From positions 7,151,836 to 7,215,835 of the forward strand of contig NZ_CP159837.1 of NCBI RefSeq assembly GCF_040564635.1: 64,000 nt of DNA. The letters are read 5' to 3'. Below, piece by piece: positions 8,014 to 17,064 of the stretch (the stretch's first letter is position 1; each line of letters begins with the position of its first letter). Under the pieces are notes generated by a model. It saw only the letters and a list, made by a program, of their open reading frames with translations, ran no database searches and was not told the DNA's origin. A program made the position numbers and the translations under genes. The stretch comes from Planktothricoides raciborskii GIHE-MW2. Lineage in GTDB: Bacteria > Cyanobacteriota > Cyanobacteriia > Cyanobacteriales > Laspinemataceae.

Positions 8014-10539
8014 TTACCACCAAATTTTGATTTGATGATCCCAACTCCCACTAACTAGCAGCGGATAACTTTGGGCAAACTGCTCATTTTTACCACTTAC
8101 CGCTAGGGATAAAATATCCGTACTATGGTCAGTAAAGGTGGCTGTAACTGACGCTAATTCGCGGTTATTTTTATGTTTTTGATCCGCCGATAAATGCAAT
8201 TTCCAAATTTTAATTGTATTGTCATCACTGGCACTAATTAGGTTTTGACCATCGGGGGTAAATGCCACTGAATTGATATGCTCAGTATGGCCAGCGATCG
8301 CCCCTATTAAAAACGGGGAGTAATCCGCATCAGAATCCGCAGATTCACTGATTTCTGTTTGCGGTTGCAGCGTCCAAAGTTTAATGGTATTATCCCAACT
8401 GCCACTGGCAATAATTTTCCCATCAGGACTAATAGCGACAGTGCGAACTAAATCTGTATGTCCGATTAAGGTATGTTGTAAACGTCGAGTTCTTAAATCC
8501 CAAACTTTTACGGTGCCATCGGTGCTGCCACTGACTAAGGTATGACCATCTGCACTGACCGCTAATGATCTAATCGATCCTTGATGACCTTCTAGGGTTT
8601 TGATAACTTGATTTGTATTCAAATCCCAAATTTTAATTGTCCAATCAGAACTGCCACTAATTAATATGTTTTGATTGGGCAAAAAAGCCAGGGCATAGAT
8701 AGCCCCAATATGATCGGTTAGGGTTGATTTTAAATAAGTCGATCGCTCATTTTTGGGGCTTAAATTCCAAATTTTAATAGTTTGATCGTTGCCCCCACTG
8801 GCTAAAGTTAGACCATCAGAACTAATGGCTAAAGTTCTCACTCTATCCGTATGTCCTGAGAGGGTATCGATTAATAATTGATTAGAGTATGGCGGGTTTT
8901 CTGAGTTATTTTGCCAAAGGGGGGCTAAGTTCCATAGTTTAATTGTCTGGTCATTACTGCCCGTAGCCAGAATTTCTTGATTAGGCGCGATCGCCACTGC
9001 TTGAACTGGCCCTTGATGATCCGTGAGGGTAATCGGTTTTTTTGTAGGAATAGGAAACGGATCTGTTAACTTATTTTCGGTTACATCATTCCCTTTATTG
9101 GGGTTGCCGGTTACATCATTTCCTTGGTTGGGACTAGGATTAATCGTTTCCGAGGCAGGGGATAAATTGACTGGCTGTTTTGCGTTTCTTAAAGCCGATC
9201 GCCCACCTAATCGCAAGGCATAAATTCCCCCAGCAAATAACATTGTCAGGGCAATTCCGGCCATAATTAACCCTGGTAAGCGGCGCTGATTTGATGATTT
9301 AGCAACCGCTGGCGGTTCAATATTTTGAATATCCGCATCAGTTAATCCTAAAATGCCTTGTTGCGACTTCAACCAGAGACGATTTTCGGGAGAAATTATC
9401 CCGCGTTTTTTCGTGACTCTGTGGCGTAATTTTTTATAGAGTTCTAACTTAGCTTTATGGTAAAGGTAAGGGACTAAAACGGTTTTTTCCAGACTAGCAG
9501 CGATCGCCTGGGACACCCCCAAACTTTCGCGACGCACATCAAGACTTCGCTGCACCACCAAGGGAAAATTTCCCTGATAAGACTTAGCGACTTCCATCAG
9601 AGTATGATAGTATTCTTGATTGGCGTTTAGACTCAAGATTTCCGCGATCGCTATTTTTTCCGCTGGTGCGATCGCATACATTGCTGCCTCCATCCCAGCA
9701 GTCACCAAACTCAACTGATAGGCCGCATAATCATGCCATTCTCCCAGAGAAATCACCCCATCTCGATCCAGATCCGCTGCCCCGGTAGCCAGTCCAGCTA
9801 CTAAATAATCGGTATAACTGGGAAAATCATCTTCTGCCATTAATTGCCTTAAAATTGCCTCCGAATGACTCTCTTTCTCCCCGGAAATTGACTCCTCGGA
9901 AATTGGTTTTGGCCAAATGCGGAAATGACAAAGCAAAGCCCCTTTGGTAAAGCGACGACAGGATATCTGTTCAAAAACTTCTTTTCCCTGGTAAATTACA
10001 TCCAAACAATCCAAAATCACTACCCCTTGGGGGCTATTACTTTGTTCCATCTGTTGCAACACCCAATCCAGGGAAATCATCGACGGGTTTGGCGGCAAAA
10101 CTGACCCTAGGGGGTATGGCGGCGCATCTTTCGCCGTCTTTTCACATAAATAAACTTGACCCGTTGCCGTCACAATTGCCGATCCACAAAAGTAGAGTAA
10201 ACGTAGAGCATCCACTGTCGGCCGATCAAATAACTGTTGAATGTGATCGCGCATCTGTTCGGGACTAGGATTAATCAATTCCGTAATCTGGGGTTGGGCA
10301 AACTTCCCCGAATCTATCTGTTGAGACCGGGATTCCGCTAATGCGTGGGCGATCGCCTGTATATTACCCATCACCTTACCCATCACCCGTTGTGGCGATC
10401 GCCGCGAAACCGTCCCCGGTTGTGTTTCCACCGCTTCCCGGTCAACCCCATTTTTTGTCGCCTCGTCTTCCCCGCAGACACCGATTAGCACTGCCACCAT
10501 GATCATGTGTTTTTTTCCAACAACCCCATCAATAGTCAT
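8014..10539 (-). CDS. caspase-like (pseudo-orthocaspase), EF-hand and WD40 protein
   Basis: 841 aa. Residues 1-230 resemble a caspase (C14) domain: GNIQAIAHAL near the start, then LRLLYFCGSAI where active homologues have YFSGHG, then GVVILDCL where they have ILDCC. The catalytic His is thus replaced by Ser while the Cys is kept, so peptidase activity is doubtful. A calcium-loop sequence DLDRDGVISLGEW follows at about 250-265. A membrane helix, GLIMAGIALTMLFAGGIYAL, sits near residue 425, and seven WD40 repeats fill 505-841, enough for one propeller. This resembles cyanobacterial caspase-WD40 scaffold proteins. GGGGA precedes the start at 10539, with a perfect hairpin just upstream. A role as a catalytically dead regulator is inference. 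Confidence 0.85.
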   Translation of the reverse strand: MTIDGVVGKKHMIMVAVLIGVCGEDEATKNGVDREAVETQPGTVSRRSPQRVMGKVMGNIQAIAHALAESRSQQIDSGKFAQPQITELINPSPEQMRDHIQQLFDRPTVDALRLLYFCGSAIVTATGQVYLCEKTAKDAPPYPLGSVLPPNPSMISLDWVLQQMEQSNSPQGVVILDCLDVIYQGKEVFEQISCRRFTKGALLCHFRIWPKPISEESISGEKESHSEAILRQLMAEDDFPSYTDYLVAGLATGAADLDRDGVISLGEWHDYAAYQLSLVTAGMEAAMYAIAPAEKIAIAEILSLNANQEYYHTLMEVAKSYQGNFPLVVQRSLDVRRESLGVSQAIAASLEKTVLVPYLYHKAKLELYKKLRHRVTKKRGIISPENRLWLKSQQGILGLTDADIQNIEPPAVAKSSNQRRLPGLIMAGIALTMLFAGGIYALRLGGRSALRNAKQPVNLSPASETINPSPNQGNDVTGNPNKGNDVTENKLTDPFPIPTKKPITLTDHQGPVQAVAIAPNQEILATGSNDQTIKLWNLAPLWQNNSENPPYSNQLLIDTLSGHTDRVRTLAISSDGLTLASGGNDQTIKIWNLSPKNERSTYLKSTLTDHIGAIYALAFLPNQNILISGSSDWTIKIWDLNTNQVIKTLEGHQGSIRSLAVSADGHTLVSGSTDGTVKVWDLRTRRLQHTLIGHTDLVRTVAISPDGKIIASGSWDNTIKLWTLQPQTEISESADSDADYSPFLIGAIAGHTEHINSVAFTPDGQNLISASDDNTIKIWKLHLSADQKHKNNRELASVTATFTDHSTDILSLAVSGKNEQFAQSYPLLVSGSWDHQIKIWW

Positions 10540-10547
10540 TTTCCCCG

Positions 10548-10592
10548 ATCAACGCACAAATCTCCCCAATTTGAGGAGATTTGTGCGTTGAT
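10548..10592. promoter_or_regulatory. perfect 18-bp hairpin in the 5' leader of the caspase-like gene
   Basis: ATCAACGCACAAATCTCC (10548..10565) is fully complementary to 10575..10592, with a 9-nt loop. It ends 8 bases before the start codon (10539), just upstream of the GGGGA ribosome site of the leftward gene. No T-run follows on either strand, so a simple terminator is unlikely. An operator, attenuator or mRNA-stability hairpin are the options. Confidence 0.7.
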
Positions 10593-10850
10593 ACAAGAAT
10601 ACTCAGTATATTTCGTGTTCGTGTTGGAATCAATTCACCTACCCTAACCGTCTTCTGCTCATTTAAACATTTAATAAATTTACTCAAACGCCAGCTAAAT
10701 CGCTAATCAGAAATGCAGTTGACCTTGGGATGATGTTTGAATTTTAACTTTTACACCCCTTTCTCCAGGAAGGAATTTCTTCAGTTGTACCTGGGACACT
10801 GATGTTATCTTCAAGTGACTGAGAATATTCTATCAATAGTGAATCCGTAC
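10593..10850. other. spacer without recognisable gene
   Basis: Gene-free DNA between the hairpin and the small helical-protein gene. I see only AT-rich stretches that could hold the promoter of the caspase-like gene. Confidence 0.5.
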
Positions 10851-11150
10851 TTAAGCCGCTTTTCCTTCGACTTGTTTTTCTAGATACTGGGTGGCTTGAC
10901 GCAGGTTCTTGAAATAGTTATCCCAAAACAGCTTTTGAATGTCCAAAGTCGATTGATTGGCTTGGGATTGAAGCTCCAGGGAAGCTGCAATAATATCTTC
11001 GCCAAATTTAATCGATTCTTCCACACTGCCCTTGACATTCAGGGCTTTCATTCCCGCTGCCATTGGGGTCACTTCAATCCACTTGTCAAACATGGTGCGC
11101 TGTAGTTTCAATAACTCTTTAGACCAGTCTTCAACAGTTGCATTTGTCAT
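10851..11150 (-). CDS. small helical protein, phasin-like
   Basis: A 99-aa soluble protein, almost entirely amphipathic helix, without Cys or signal peptide. Segments such as WSKELLKLQRTMFDKWIEV and DIQKLFWDNYFKNLRQATQY, and the central SLELQSQANQ, resemble phasin-type polyhydroxyalkanoate granule proteins, but the similarity is by eye and weak. AGGAGA lies upstream of the ATG at 11150, so expression is credible. It stands alone between spacers, and no PHA synthase gene is in the window. I regard it as a real gene of unproven function. Confidence 0.7.
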   Translation of the reverse strand: MTNATVEDWSKELLKLQRTMFDKWIEVTPMAAGMKALNVKGSVEESIKFGEDIIAASLELQSQANQSTLDIQKLFWDNYFKNLRQATQYLEKQVEGKAA

Positions 11151-11646
11151 AATTGTGGCGTCTCCTATAATTAATTTTTTTGATTATAGCACCAATTATT
11201 CGTTCTGAATATTAGTTTTTGTTTCGGTGATTTGCAAAGTTTTTTATCATTTTTTCATTTTAGCAAAGTCCGATCAATGCGCCAATTTCTGCCCAGAAAG
11301 GATCAAATTACTCAAACTCATTGACTTCATGGCGACTTGATGGCGGAATTTCGCAAAAACTCCAGGATTGAAAATGAGGTGATCGCTTAAAAATGAGATA
11401 ATAAAATGAGACAATATTTACGATTGTTAAATCAAAATTTAATAATTGTGTAAACCATCAAAAGTCTCTAGGGACTTTCCTGCCGTATAGCCTTACGGCT
11501 AACGCTCCGCAATGGATCCCGTTTAAATAATTGCAAGTCACAAATTACAAATTGTAAATTACATATATTTATAAACCCTGTTTCTTGATGCGGTATCTTT
11601 AAATAGCTTAATATTTCTTGCAATTTCCATCCGGTGAGAATTTGTC
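11151..11646. other. divergent spacer with a dispersed hairpin
   Basis: This 496-bp spacer separates two divergently transcribed genes and should hold both promoters. It contains the hairpin GCCGTATAGCCTTACGGC (near 11482) followed by TAACGCTCCGC, a common type of dispersed cyanobacterial repeat, and an AT-rich stretch with CAAATTACAAATTG. No coding signal. Confidence 0.5.
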
Positions 11647-13401
11647 ATGTTGTCTTGGCCAAAAAATCCGTGGTTTCGATTGGCGATCGCCGCCGCAATG
11701 ACCTTTTTCCTAATCGCTTTGACCTTAACAGTGCATCGGTACTACACCTTCTATGCCTCCTTTGACCAAGGCATCTTTAACCAGGTTTATTGGAATAGTC
11801 TTCACGGTCGTTTTTTTCAGAGTTCCTTATCCTCTTCACTCTCCACAAATGTGGTTCACAGTGGCGAATTTCCCGACGTATCCTATCACCGACTAGGGCA
11901 ACATTTCACCCCAGCCTTATTAATTTGGCTACCGATTTACGCCCTATTTCCTAATGCCATAACTTTAACCGTCTTACAAGTAACCTTAGTCACCGCAGCG
12001 GGTTTAGTCTTATATATCCTCGCCCGACAATATCTGCAACCCCCCCTCGCGGCCATGATTGTGGTCAGCTTTTATAGTGCAAATGCAATTATTGGCCCGA
12101 CCCTTTCTAATTTTGCCGATAACTGTCAAATGCCATTATTTATGTTTACCCTGCTGCTGGCAATGGAAAAACGCTGGTGGCCATTATTTTGTCTGATGGC
12201 AGTTTGTGTATTAGCAGTCCGGGAAGATGGCGGAGTTTCCTTATTTGGGGTGGGAATTTATCTGACCCTAAGTAAACGTTATCCCAAATTAGGATTAGGG
12301 GTTTCTATGCTCAGTTTTCTCTACATATTAGGGTTGACTAATATCATTATGCCCTTATTTTCTGAGGATGTTGCTCGCCGATTTACCCTGGAAAGGTTTG
12401 GGCATTTGCTGGGTTCGGAAGAACCCAAAGAACAAGCCACCACGTTAGATTTATTGTGGGCATTAATTAGCCAACCGGGGAAAGTATTGCGGAAACTCCT
12501 GATTCCCATAGACCGCAAAATTCTTTATTTATTGGGGCAATGGTTGCCTTTTGGGTTAATTCCTGTAGCCGCCCCCGCAGCATGGGCGATCGCTGGTTTT
12601 CCTTTAATTGCAATTTTCTTACAACAAGGGCAAACCGCTTTATCAATTAACATTCGGTATGCCATGACCGTAGTACCGGGAATTTGTTACGGCATGATTC
12701 TTTGGTGGTCAAATCGTCAAGAATTGCGAACCGCCCCAATGCGAGACTTGCTGCTGAGAGGCTTGACCCAAATTAGTCTGTGGGTTGCCCCGGTTACGGT
12801 GGTAAAAGAAGTATTTGAAGGGTGGATCAATTCCTTAAAAAATCGTCCCCAGTTATTCACCGTCTCCATGCAACGATTTTGGACAATTTGTCTCGGTTTA
12901 TCGATTATTTTATCCCTAACTTCTAACCCGAATCGCACCTTATCTTTTATTATTCCTGACTCAATTAATCCTTGGGTTTATGTGTCCTTGCCCCAACGGT
13001 GGCAACATAGCGCCGTAATTCATTCTGTTTTGCCAGAAATTCCCCCAGATGCCAGTGTTTCTGCCACTACTTATATTGTGCCCCATTTGTCCAGCCGTCG
13101 AGAAATTCTCCGATTTCCCGCCCTAGAATTACGCAACGATCGCGCCAGAGTGGTGCAAACAGAATATGCGATCGCGGACTTGTGGCAACTGGAACAATAT
13201 CAGCCTGCATTCAAACATGACCGGGCATTATTAAAAAACATGATTTCAGTCATTGACAATATCCACAATAGTGGACTTTATGGCATCATTCGCTTTACCG
13301 ATGGAGTAATTTTATTACACCGAGGACAAACTTCCGACCCCGAAGCAGTCACCGCTTGGCAAACTTATCGAGACAAGATTACTGCTTTATTAGTTAAATA
13401 A
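11647..13401 (+). CDS. DUF2079 family polytopic membrane protein
   Basis: 584 aa. The N-terminal half has many hydrophobic helices and family-typical segments: YASFDQGIFNQVYWNSLHGR, then HFTPALLIWLPIYALFP, then AVREDGGVSLFGVGIYL. This matches DUF2079, a group related to GT-C-fold membrane glycosyltransferases; the acidic Asp in FDQGIF is a candidate functional residue. The C-terminal 150 residues form a soluble domain. The start at 11647 follows GGTGAGA at good spacing. No operon partner is adjacent. A role in cell-envelope glycosylation is an inference from the fold relationship. Confidence 0.82.
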   Translation: MLSWPKNPWFRLAIAAAMTFFLIALTLTVHRYYTFYASFDQGIFNQVYWNSLHGRFFQSSLSSSLSTNVVHSGEFPDVSYHRLGQHFTPALLIWLPIYALFPNAITLTVLQVTLVTAAGLVLYILARQYLQPPLAAMIVVSFYSANAIIGPTLSNFADNCQMPLFMFTLLLAMEKRWWPLFCLMAVCVLAVREDGGVSLFGVGIYLTLSKRYPKLGLGVSMLSFLYILGLTNIIMPLFSEDVARRFTLERFGHLLGSEEPKEQATTLDLLWALISQPGKVLRKLLIPIDRKILYLLGQWLPFGLIPVAAPAAWAIAGFPLIAIFLQQGQTALSINIRYAMTVVPGICYGMILWWSNRQELRTAPMRDLLLRGLTQISLWVAPVTVVKEVFEGWINSLKNRPQLFTVSMQRFWTICLGLSIILSLTSNPNRTLSFIIPDSINPWVYVSLPQRWQHSAVIHSVLPEIPPDASVSATTYIVPHLSSRREILRFPALELRNDRARVVQTEYAIADLWQLEQYQPAFKHDRALLKNMISVIDNIHNSGLYGIIRFTDGVILLHRGQTSDPEAVTAWQTYRDKITALLVK

Positions 13402-13702
13402 ATAAAGACTTAAATCGCAGGGTGGGCAAAATTTCTACATCAGACTACAAGTTAAGTAATTCTATCCATTTGCCCACCCTAAAATATCGTAGGGTGGGCA
13501 AAATTTCTACATCAGACTTAAATCGTAGGGTGGGCAAAATTTTGCCCACCCTACCACTTGATAATCAATCAAGAAATTAAATCAATTTGCCCAGCCGACA
13601 AATAACAAATAACTAATAAACAACAACGAATAAGTTATGCAAACTCTGACCAAGTAAGTTAAAGTAAGTATAGAAGCTCAGTAAGCACAGACTTCAGGAA
13701 AA
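13402..13702. repeat. GTAGGGTGGGCA repeat cluster with a perfect 30-bp palindrome
   Basis: GTGGGCAAAATTTCTACATC occurs twice (near 13425 and 13494). A third copy lies in a perfect 30-bp palindrome at 13525..13554, with GTAGGGTGGGCAAAA and its reverse complement. This is a dispersed cyanobacterial REP-like sequence and may form a terminator-like cruciform after the DUF2079 gene. Confidence 0.85.
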
Positions 13703-14347
13703 ATGCCACCCTCCTATATTGCTGTTCGGGAACTCCCGCTGTTTCCTTTACCGGAAGTAGTTCTATTTCCAGGTCGGCCTCTGCCTCTACATATTTTTGA
13801 ATTCCGCTACCGAATCATGATGAACACGATTCTGGAGAGCGATCGCCGGTTTGGGGTCGTCTTATGGGATCCCGTAAGACGCCAACCGGCGACGGTTGGT
13901 TGCTGTGCGGAGATTCTTCAGTATCAACGCCTGCCTGATGACCGGATGAAAATGCTGACCTTGGGACAGCAACGATTCCGTGTTTTGGAATACGTTCGCG
14001 AAAAACCCTATCTGGTCGGTTTAGTAGAATGGATTTCTGATCAACCAACCACTGAAGATTTACGTCCCTTAGCGGCGAACGTTGAGGAATTATTAAAGGA
14101 TGTGGTGCGGTTGTCGGCCAAGTTGATGGATCAAAAAATCGAAATTCCCGACGATATTCCCAGTTTGCCCACAGAACTGTCTTATTGGGTGGCCAGCAAC
14201 CTTTATGGTGTCCCCCAAGAACAGCAAGACCTGCTGGAAATGATCAGTACAAGCGATCGCCTTACCAGAGAATCAGAAATTCTCACTTCGACTCGCAATC
14301 ATCTGGCAGCGCGAACAGTTCTGAAAGATACGTTTAATGAAAATTAG
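13703..14347 (+). CDS. Lon N-terminal (PUA-like) domain protein
   Basis: 214 aa covering only the substrate-recognition LON domain: VRELPLFPLPEVVLFPGRPL then LHIFEFRYRIMMN, FGVVLWDP and MKMLTLGQQRFRVLEYV. The AAA+ ATPase and protease domains of full Lon are absent, as in the stand-alone cyanobacterial LON-domain proteins of about 215 aa. The C-terminal helical part contains LPTELSYWVASNLYGVPQEQ. AGGAAAA precedes the ATG at 13703. It may bind unfolded or degron-bearing proteins, but no partner is encoded nearby. Confidence 0.9.
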   Translation: MPPSYIAVRELPLFPLPEVVLFPGRPLPLHIFEFRYRIMMNTILESDRRFGVVLWDPVRRQPATVGCCAEILQYQRLPDDRMKMLTLGQQRFRVLEYVREKPYLVGLVEWISDQPTTEDLRPLAANVEELLKDVVRLSAKLMDQKIEIPDDIPSLPTELSYWVASNLYGVPQEQQDLLEMISTSDRLTRESEILTSTRNHLAARTVLKDTFNEN

Positions 14348-14733
14348 AATTAATTGAAACGTTTCCCAAAACCCAGAAACCCGGTTTTTTTTGTCAAAAA
14401 CCGGGTTTTTCAGTTTCTATGCCTCAAAAATACAGAATTATTGAGGACACTGGTAATTAGGAAATTGGTAAAAAGAAAAAATACTATTTTTATTATATAC
14501 TAAACTAAGTCTAAATTCAGTTAATTCATCCCCGGTAACGGGCTTAATGAATTACTCATCTCTGTTGCGGCTATCGATTGATTTTACTGGGTTGGTTTGG
14601 GTAGAAATTGCGGGCATTTGATGCCTAGATGTGAGATGATTCCTGACGAATTGCTACCGTTTAACTCCCTGGAATGAACCCTAGAATGAACAATGAATTT
14701 TTACATCTCTAAAAAAAATAAACAGGCTATACC
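14348..14733. other. spacer with terminator and presumed promoter
   Basis: After the terminator-like hairpin (listed separately) the spacer is AT-rich, with TTATTATATACTAAAC near 14490 as a possible promoter region for the reductase gene. No coding signal. Confidence 0.5.
14377..14410 (+). terminator. intrinsic terminator after the LON-domain gene
   Basis: AAACCCGGTTTTT (14377..14389) pairs with AAAAACCGGGTTT (14396..14408) across a short loop and is followed by T residues. It lies 30 bp past the stop codon. Its core is the dispersed ACCCGGTT palindrome. Confidence 0.75.
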
Positions 14734-15369
14734 ATGAACATTGCATTTATTGGCATCGGCCAAGTGGGATCCGCTTTAGCCGGACAGTTAGTAGGATTAG
14801 GTCATACGGTGAAAATTGCCGCCCGCGATCGCAATTCCGACAAGGTAAAAGCTGCCTTAGCCAAGTATCCTAATTTGCAAGTGGCGGCGATTTCCGAGGC
14901 GATCGCCACTGCGGAAATAGTATTTTTAGCTACCCCCTTTTCTGCCAATCAAACCGCCCTGGCAGAAGCCGGAGATTTATCCGGTAAAATATTAGTAGAT
15001 TGTACCAATCCCGTTGGCGCTGGTTTCACTCACGGACTAAATAATGAACAATCTGGCGGTGAATTTGTCCAAAACCTTGTCCCCAATGCCAAAGTAGTAA
15101 AAGCCTTCACCATTTACGGATTTGAAAAATTTGAAAATAATACTTATCCCGGTTATGGGGACTTGAAACCAGCGATGCTAATTGCAGGCAACGATCCTGA
15201 TGCTAAACAGGTAGTGGCAAACCTCTGTATAGAAATGGGGTGGGAACCTGTGGACACGGGAAATCTGGCCATGAGTTTGCATCTAGAACACATGACCCTG
15301 TTGTGGATTAAAATGGCCCGCTTGCAAGGATTAGGGTCTGGTTTTGTTTGGGCAAAACTACAACGATAG
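14734..15369 (+). CDS. NADPH-dependent F420 reductase-like oxidoreductase
   Basis: A 211-aa Rossmann-fold protein with the dinucleotide-binding loop IAFIGIGQVGSALAGQL at the start, AARDRNSDKVKAAL carrying the Arg that favours NADP(H), VFLATPFSA, and DCTNPVG in the region typical of the F420-dependent NADP reductase family. Most cyanobacterial members probably do not use F420, so the hydride acceptor is unclear. VKAFTIYGFE corresponds to the conserved VKAFNT-type motif. An AGG lies 8 bases upstream of the ATG. It is a single gene, convergent with the ATPase operon on the right. Confidence 0.82.
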   Translation: MNIAFIGIGQVGSALAGQLVGLGHTVKIAARDRNSDKVKAALAKYPNLQVAAISEAIATAEIVFLATPFSANQTALAEAGDLSGKILVDCTNPVGAGFTHGLNNEQSGGEFVQNLVPNAKVVKAFTIYGFEKFENNTYPGYGDLKPAMLIAGNDPDAKQVVANLCIEMGWEPVDTGNLAMSLHLEHMTLLWIKMARLQGLGSGFVWAKLQR

Positions 15370-15426
15370 GGACAACTATAGGCGATCGCTTTCCCAGTTT
15401 TAAATCTAAAAAAATTAACCAATTTC

Positions 15427-15471
15427 ACACAGAGAGAACAAAAATATTTTATATCTTTGTGTTCTCTGTGT
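15427..15471. terminator. imperfect inverted repeat between convergent genes
   Basis: ACACAGAGAGAACA (15427..15440) pairs with TGTTCTCTGTGT (15460..15471) with one bulged base. It sits between the convergent reductase and ATPase genes, so it may terminate both. A related CACAAAGACACAAAGAACAC sequence occurs near 41952, suggesting a dispersed repeat. Confidence 0.45.
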
Positions 15472-15543
15472 CTTTGTGGTTTTCCATCCGAGCATAAAAT
15501 AGACACAAAAAGCAATTAAATTGCGCTTTTCTACTTTTTCTGC

Positions 15544-17064
15544 TTACTTTGGCCGTTTCACCCCTCCTTTACGTTTCACTTGAAAGCCATATAAATAAAT
15601 TTCCGGCATATTAATCCGTCCATCAAAACGACTTTCAACAATTCCCATTTGCAGTAAATATTTCAATATTTCTTCAGAGTTATTAGCCGGTGGTTTTTTT
15701 TCAGGTCTTTCACTCCATCGAGTAGATTGTACGGCTTCTAAAAATGTCTCCCTGGGCATCGGAGCATTTAAACCCACTAAGCTAGTCTTCAGAGATTCTA
15801 ACCAGGGGTATTCCTCTTGTAATTCCCGAATGCGATCTTCGGAAGTATCCATTAAAGCCCCCTGTAACTCAGAGGGTTGCAAAAGTTTGGTTTCCGGTAG
15901 GTTCTGTTCAGATTGTCCGGAAATTCTTCTGCTGGCTGCTAAGGCAAATAATTTTAGAAAAGAACGTGGGGCAATTCGACCACCAGCATCTTGAAGGTGA
16001 TTAGGAATCCAACGATAGGTAATTCCTTTTTTAGGAGCATTTCCCATATACTTACCAATCATCATCTCGATCAGTTGTTCAAACAATTTTTCGTTTGATG
16101 TGGCAGTCCATCCCAAGCTATTTTTTTCTTCAATAATTAAACCTGGAATGTTTTGTAAATATGCTCGCATTTCATTACTAGAATTGGCGAGACGCTTGAC
16201 TAAAAGTTGATAAAGCCAGGAATTTTGCCATTCCAAGCGAATTTGATGACCCGATAGTTTAGAAGCATCGGGAAAATTCAAAAATTCTTCTCGAAATAGA
16301 TCGGTTCGCAAAAATATTTTCGGGCAGATTCTCTCCCAACGGCGCGATCGATCCAGCCATAAGGCTAAAAGTTCACGAATTGGGCTGGCTAAGGCAGTGT
16401 AAGAACTGACTAACCTATCTAATTCGTCATAACTAACAAATAACCAATTATCGGTTTCGATTAATTTTTCATCTAATTTATCTAATACATCATTAAATTT
16501 TTCCAGATGTTCGTTCACCAAGGGCAGCCAATCAGATAAAAGGGACAATTTTTCTTTTAGTTTATGGGCAATGAAAGCGATCGCTGGATCAATTTCGGCA
16601 AAAATAAAATCTTTTAGCTTACAGTCTTCTTGCTGTAGGATGACACCTAACATTAACCCAATCCAGAAACTGCGCCATTCAATGTTTGTAGCATTTTGCA
16701 TAAGAGACTCAACAATGTCTGGTGTCGGAAAGCGCTTTTCTGCCTTGCGAGTCCGCCCAAAGCCAGCGATCCATGTTGTTTGGCTTAAAGGAGGTAATGC
16801 TCTAATTTTCAAGCTTTCCACCAAAGCTTCCCGTCCTGAAGGAATAGCTAGTAAACGGAATAATTCTGTTTTGCCGACGCCCCGCCCTCCTTGGATTAAT
16901 AATATATTAGGTTCTAGTGCCCTGCGATAATCGGCAATCGGCAAAAAGTTTTTTAAGAATTCCTCCTCATTATAGCTTTCACCTTCAGCGGATCCCCCTG
17001 AAGGGGCAATTTTACTAATTAATTCCAGTAAATTTTGTCGATTAAATTCACTCATGGTTTTCAT
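15544..17064 (-). CDS. P-loop ATPase, Sll1717-like, of the HEPN-ATPase operon
   Basis: A 506-aa protein with Walker A in LLIQGGRGVGKTELFRLL (about residues 54-70) and Walker B in NWLFVSYDELDRL (about 205-217), followed by a sensor-like FLRTDLF. The rest is helical, and GGRIAPRSFLKLFALAASRR in the C-terminal third resembles a STAND/KAP-type lid. I recall proteins of this shape in cyanobacteria as the Sll1717 family. The start at 17064 overlaps the stop of the upstream ATPase gene by 4 bp (ATGA), implying translational coupling. No nuclease or protease domain is visible, so it is probably a sensor or switch whose effector is the HEPN partner. Confidence 0.78.
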   Translation of the reverse strand: MKTMSEFNRQNLLELISKIAPSGGSAEGESYNEEEFLKNFLPIADYRRALEPNILLIQGGRGVGKTELFRLLAIPSGREALVESLKIRALPPLSQTTWIAGFGRTRKAEKRFPTPDIVESLMQNATNIEWRSFWIGLMLGVILQQEDCKLKDFIFAEIDPAIAFIAHKLKEKLSLLSDWLPLVNEHLEKFNDVLDKLDEKLIETDNWLFVSYDELDRLVSSYTALASPIRELLALWLDRSRRWERICPKIFLRTDLFREEFLNFPDASKLSGHQIRLEWQNSWLYQLLVKRLANSSNEMRAYLQNIPGLIIEEKNSLGWTATSNEKLFEQLIEMMIGKYMGNAPKKGITYRWIPNHLQDAGGRIAPRSFLKLFALAASRRISGQSEQNLPETKLLQPSELQGALMDTSEDRIRELQEEYPWLESLKTSLVGLNAPMPRETFLEAVQSTRWSERPEKKPPANNSEEILKYLLQMGIVESRFDGRINMPEIYLYGFQVKRKGGVKRPK

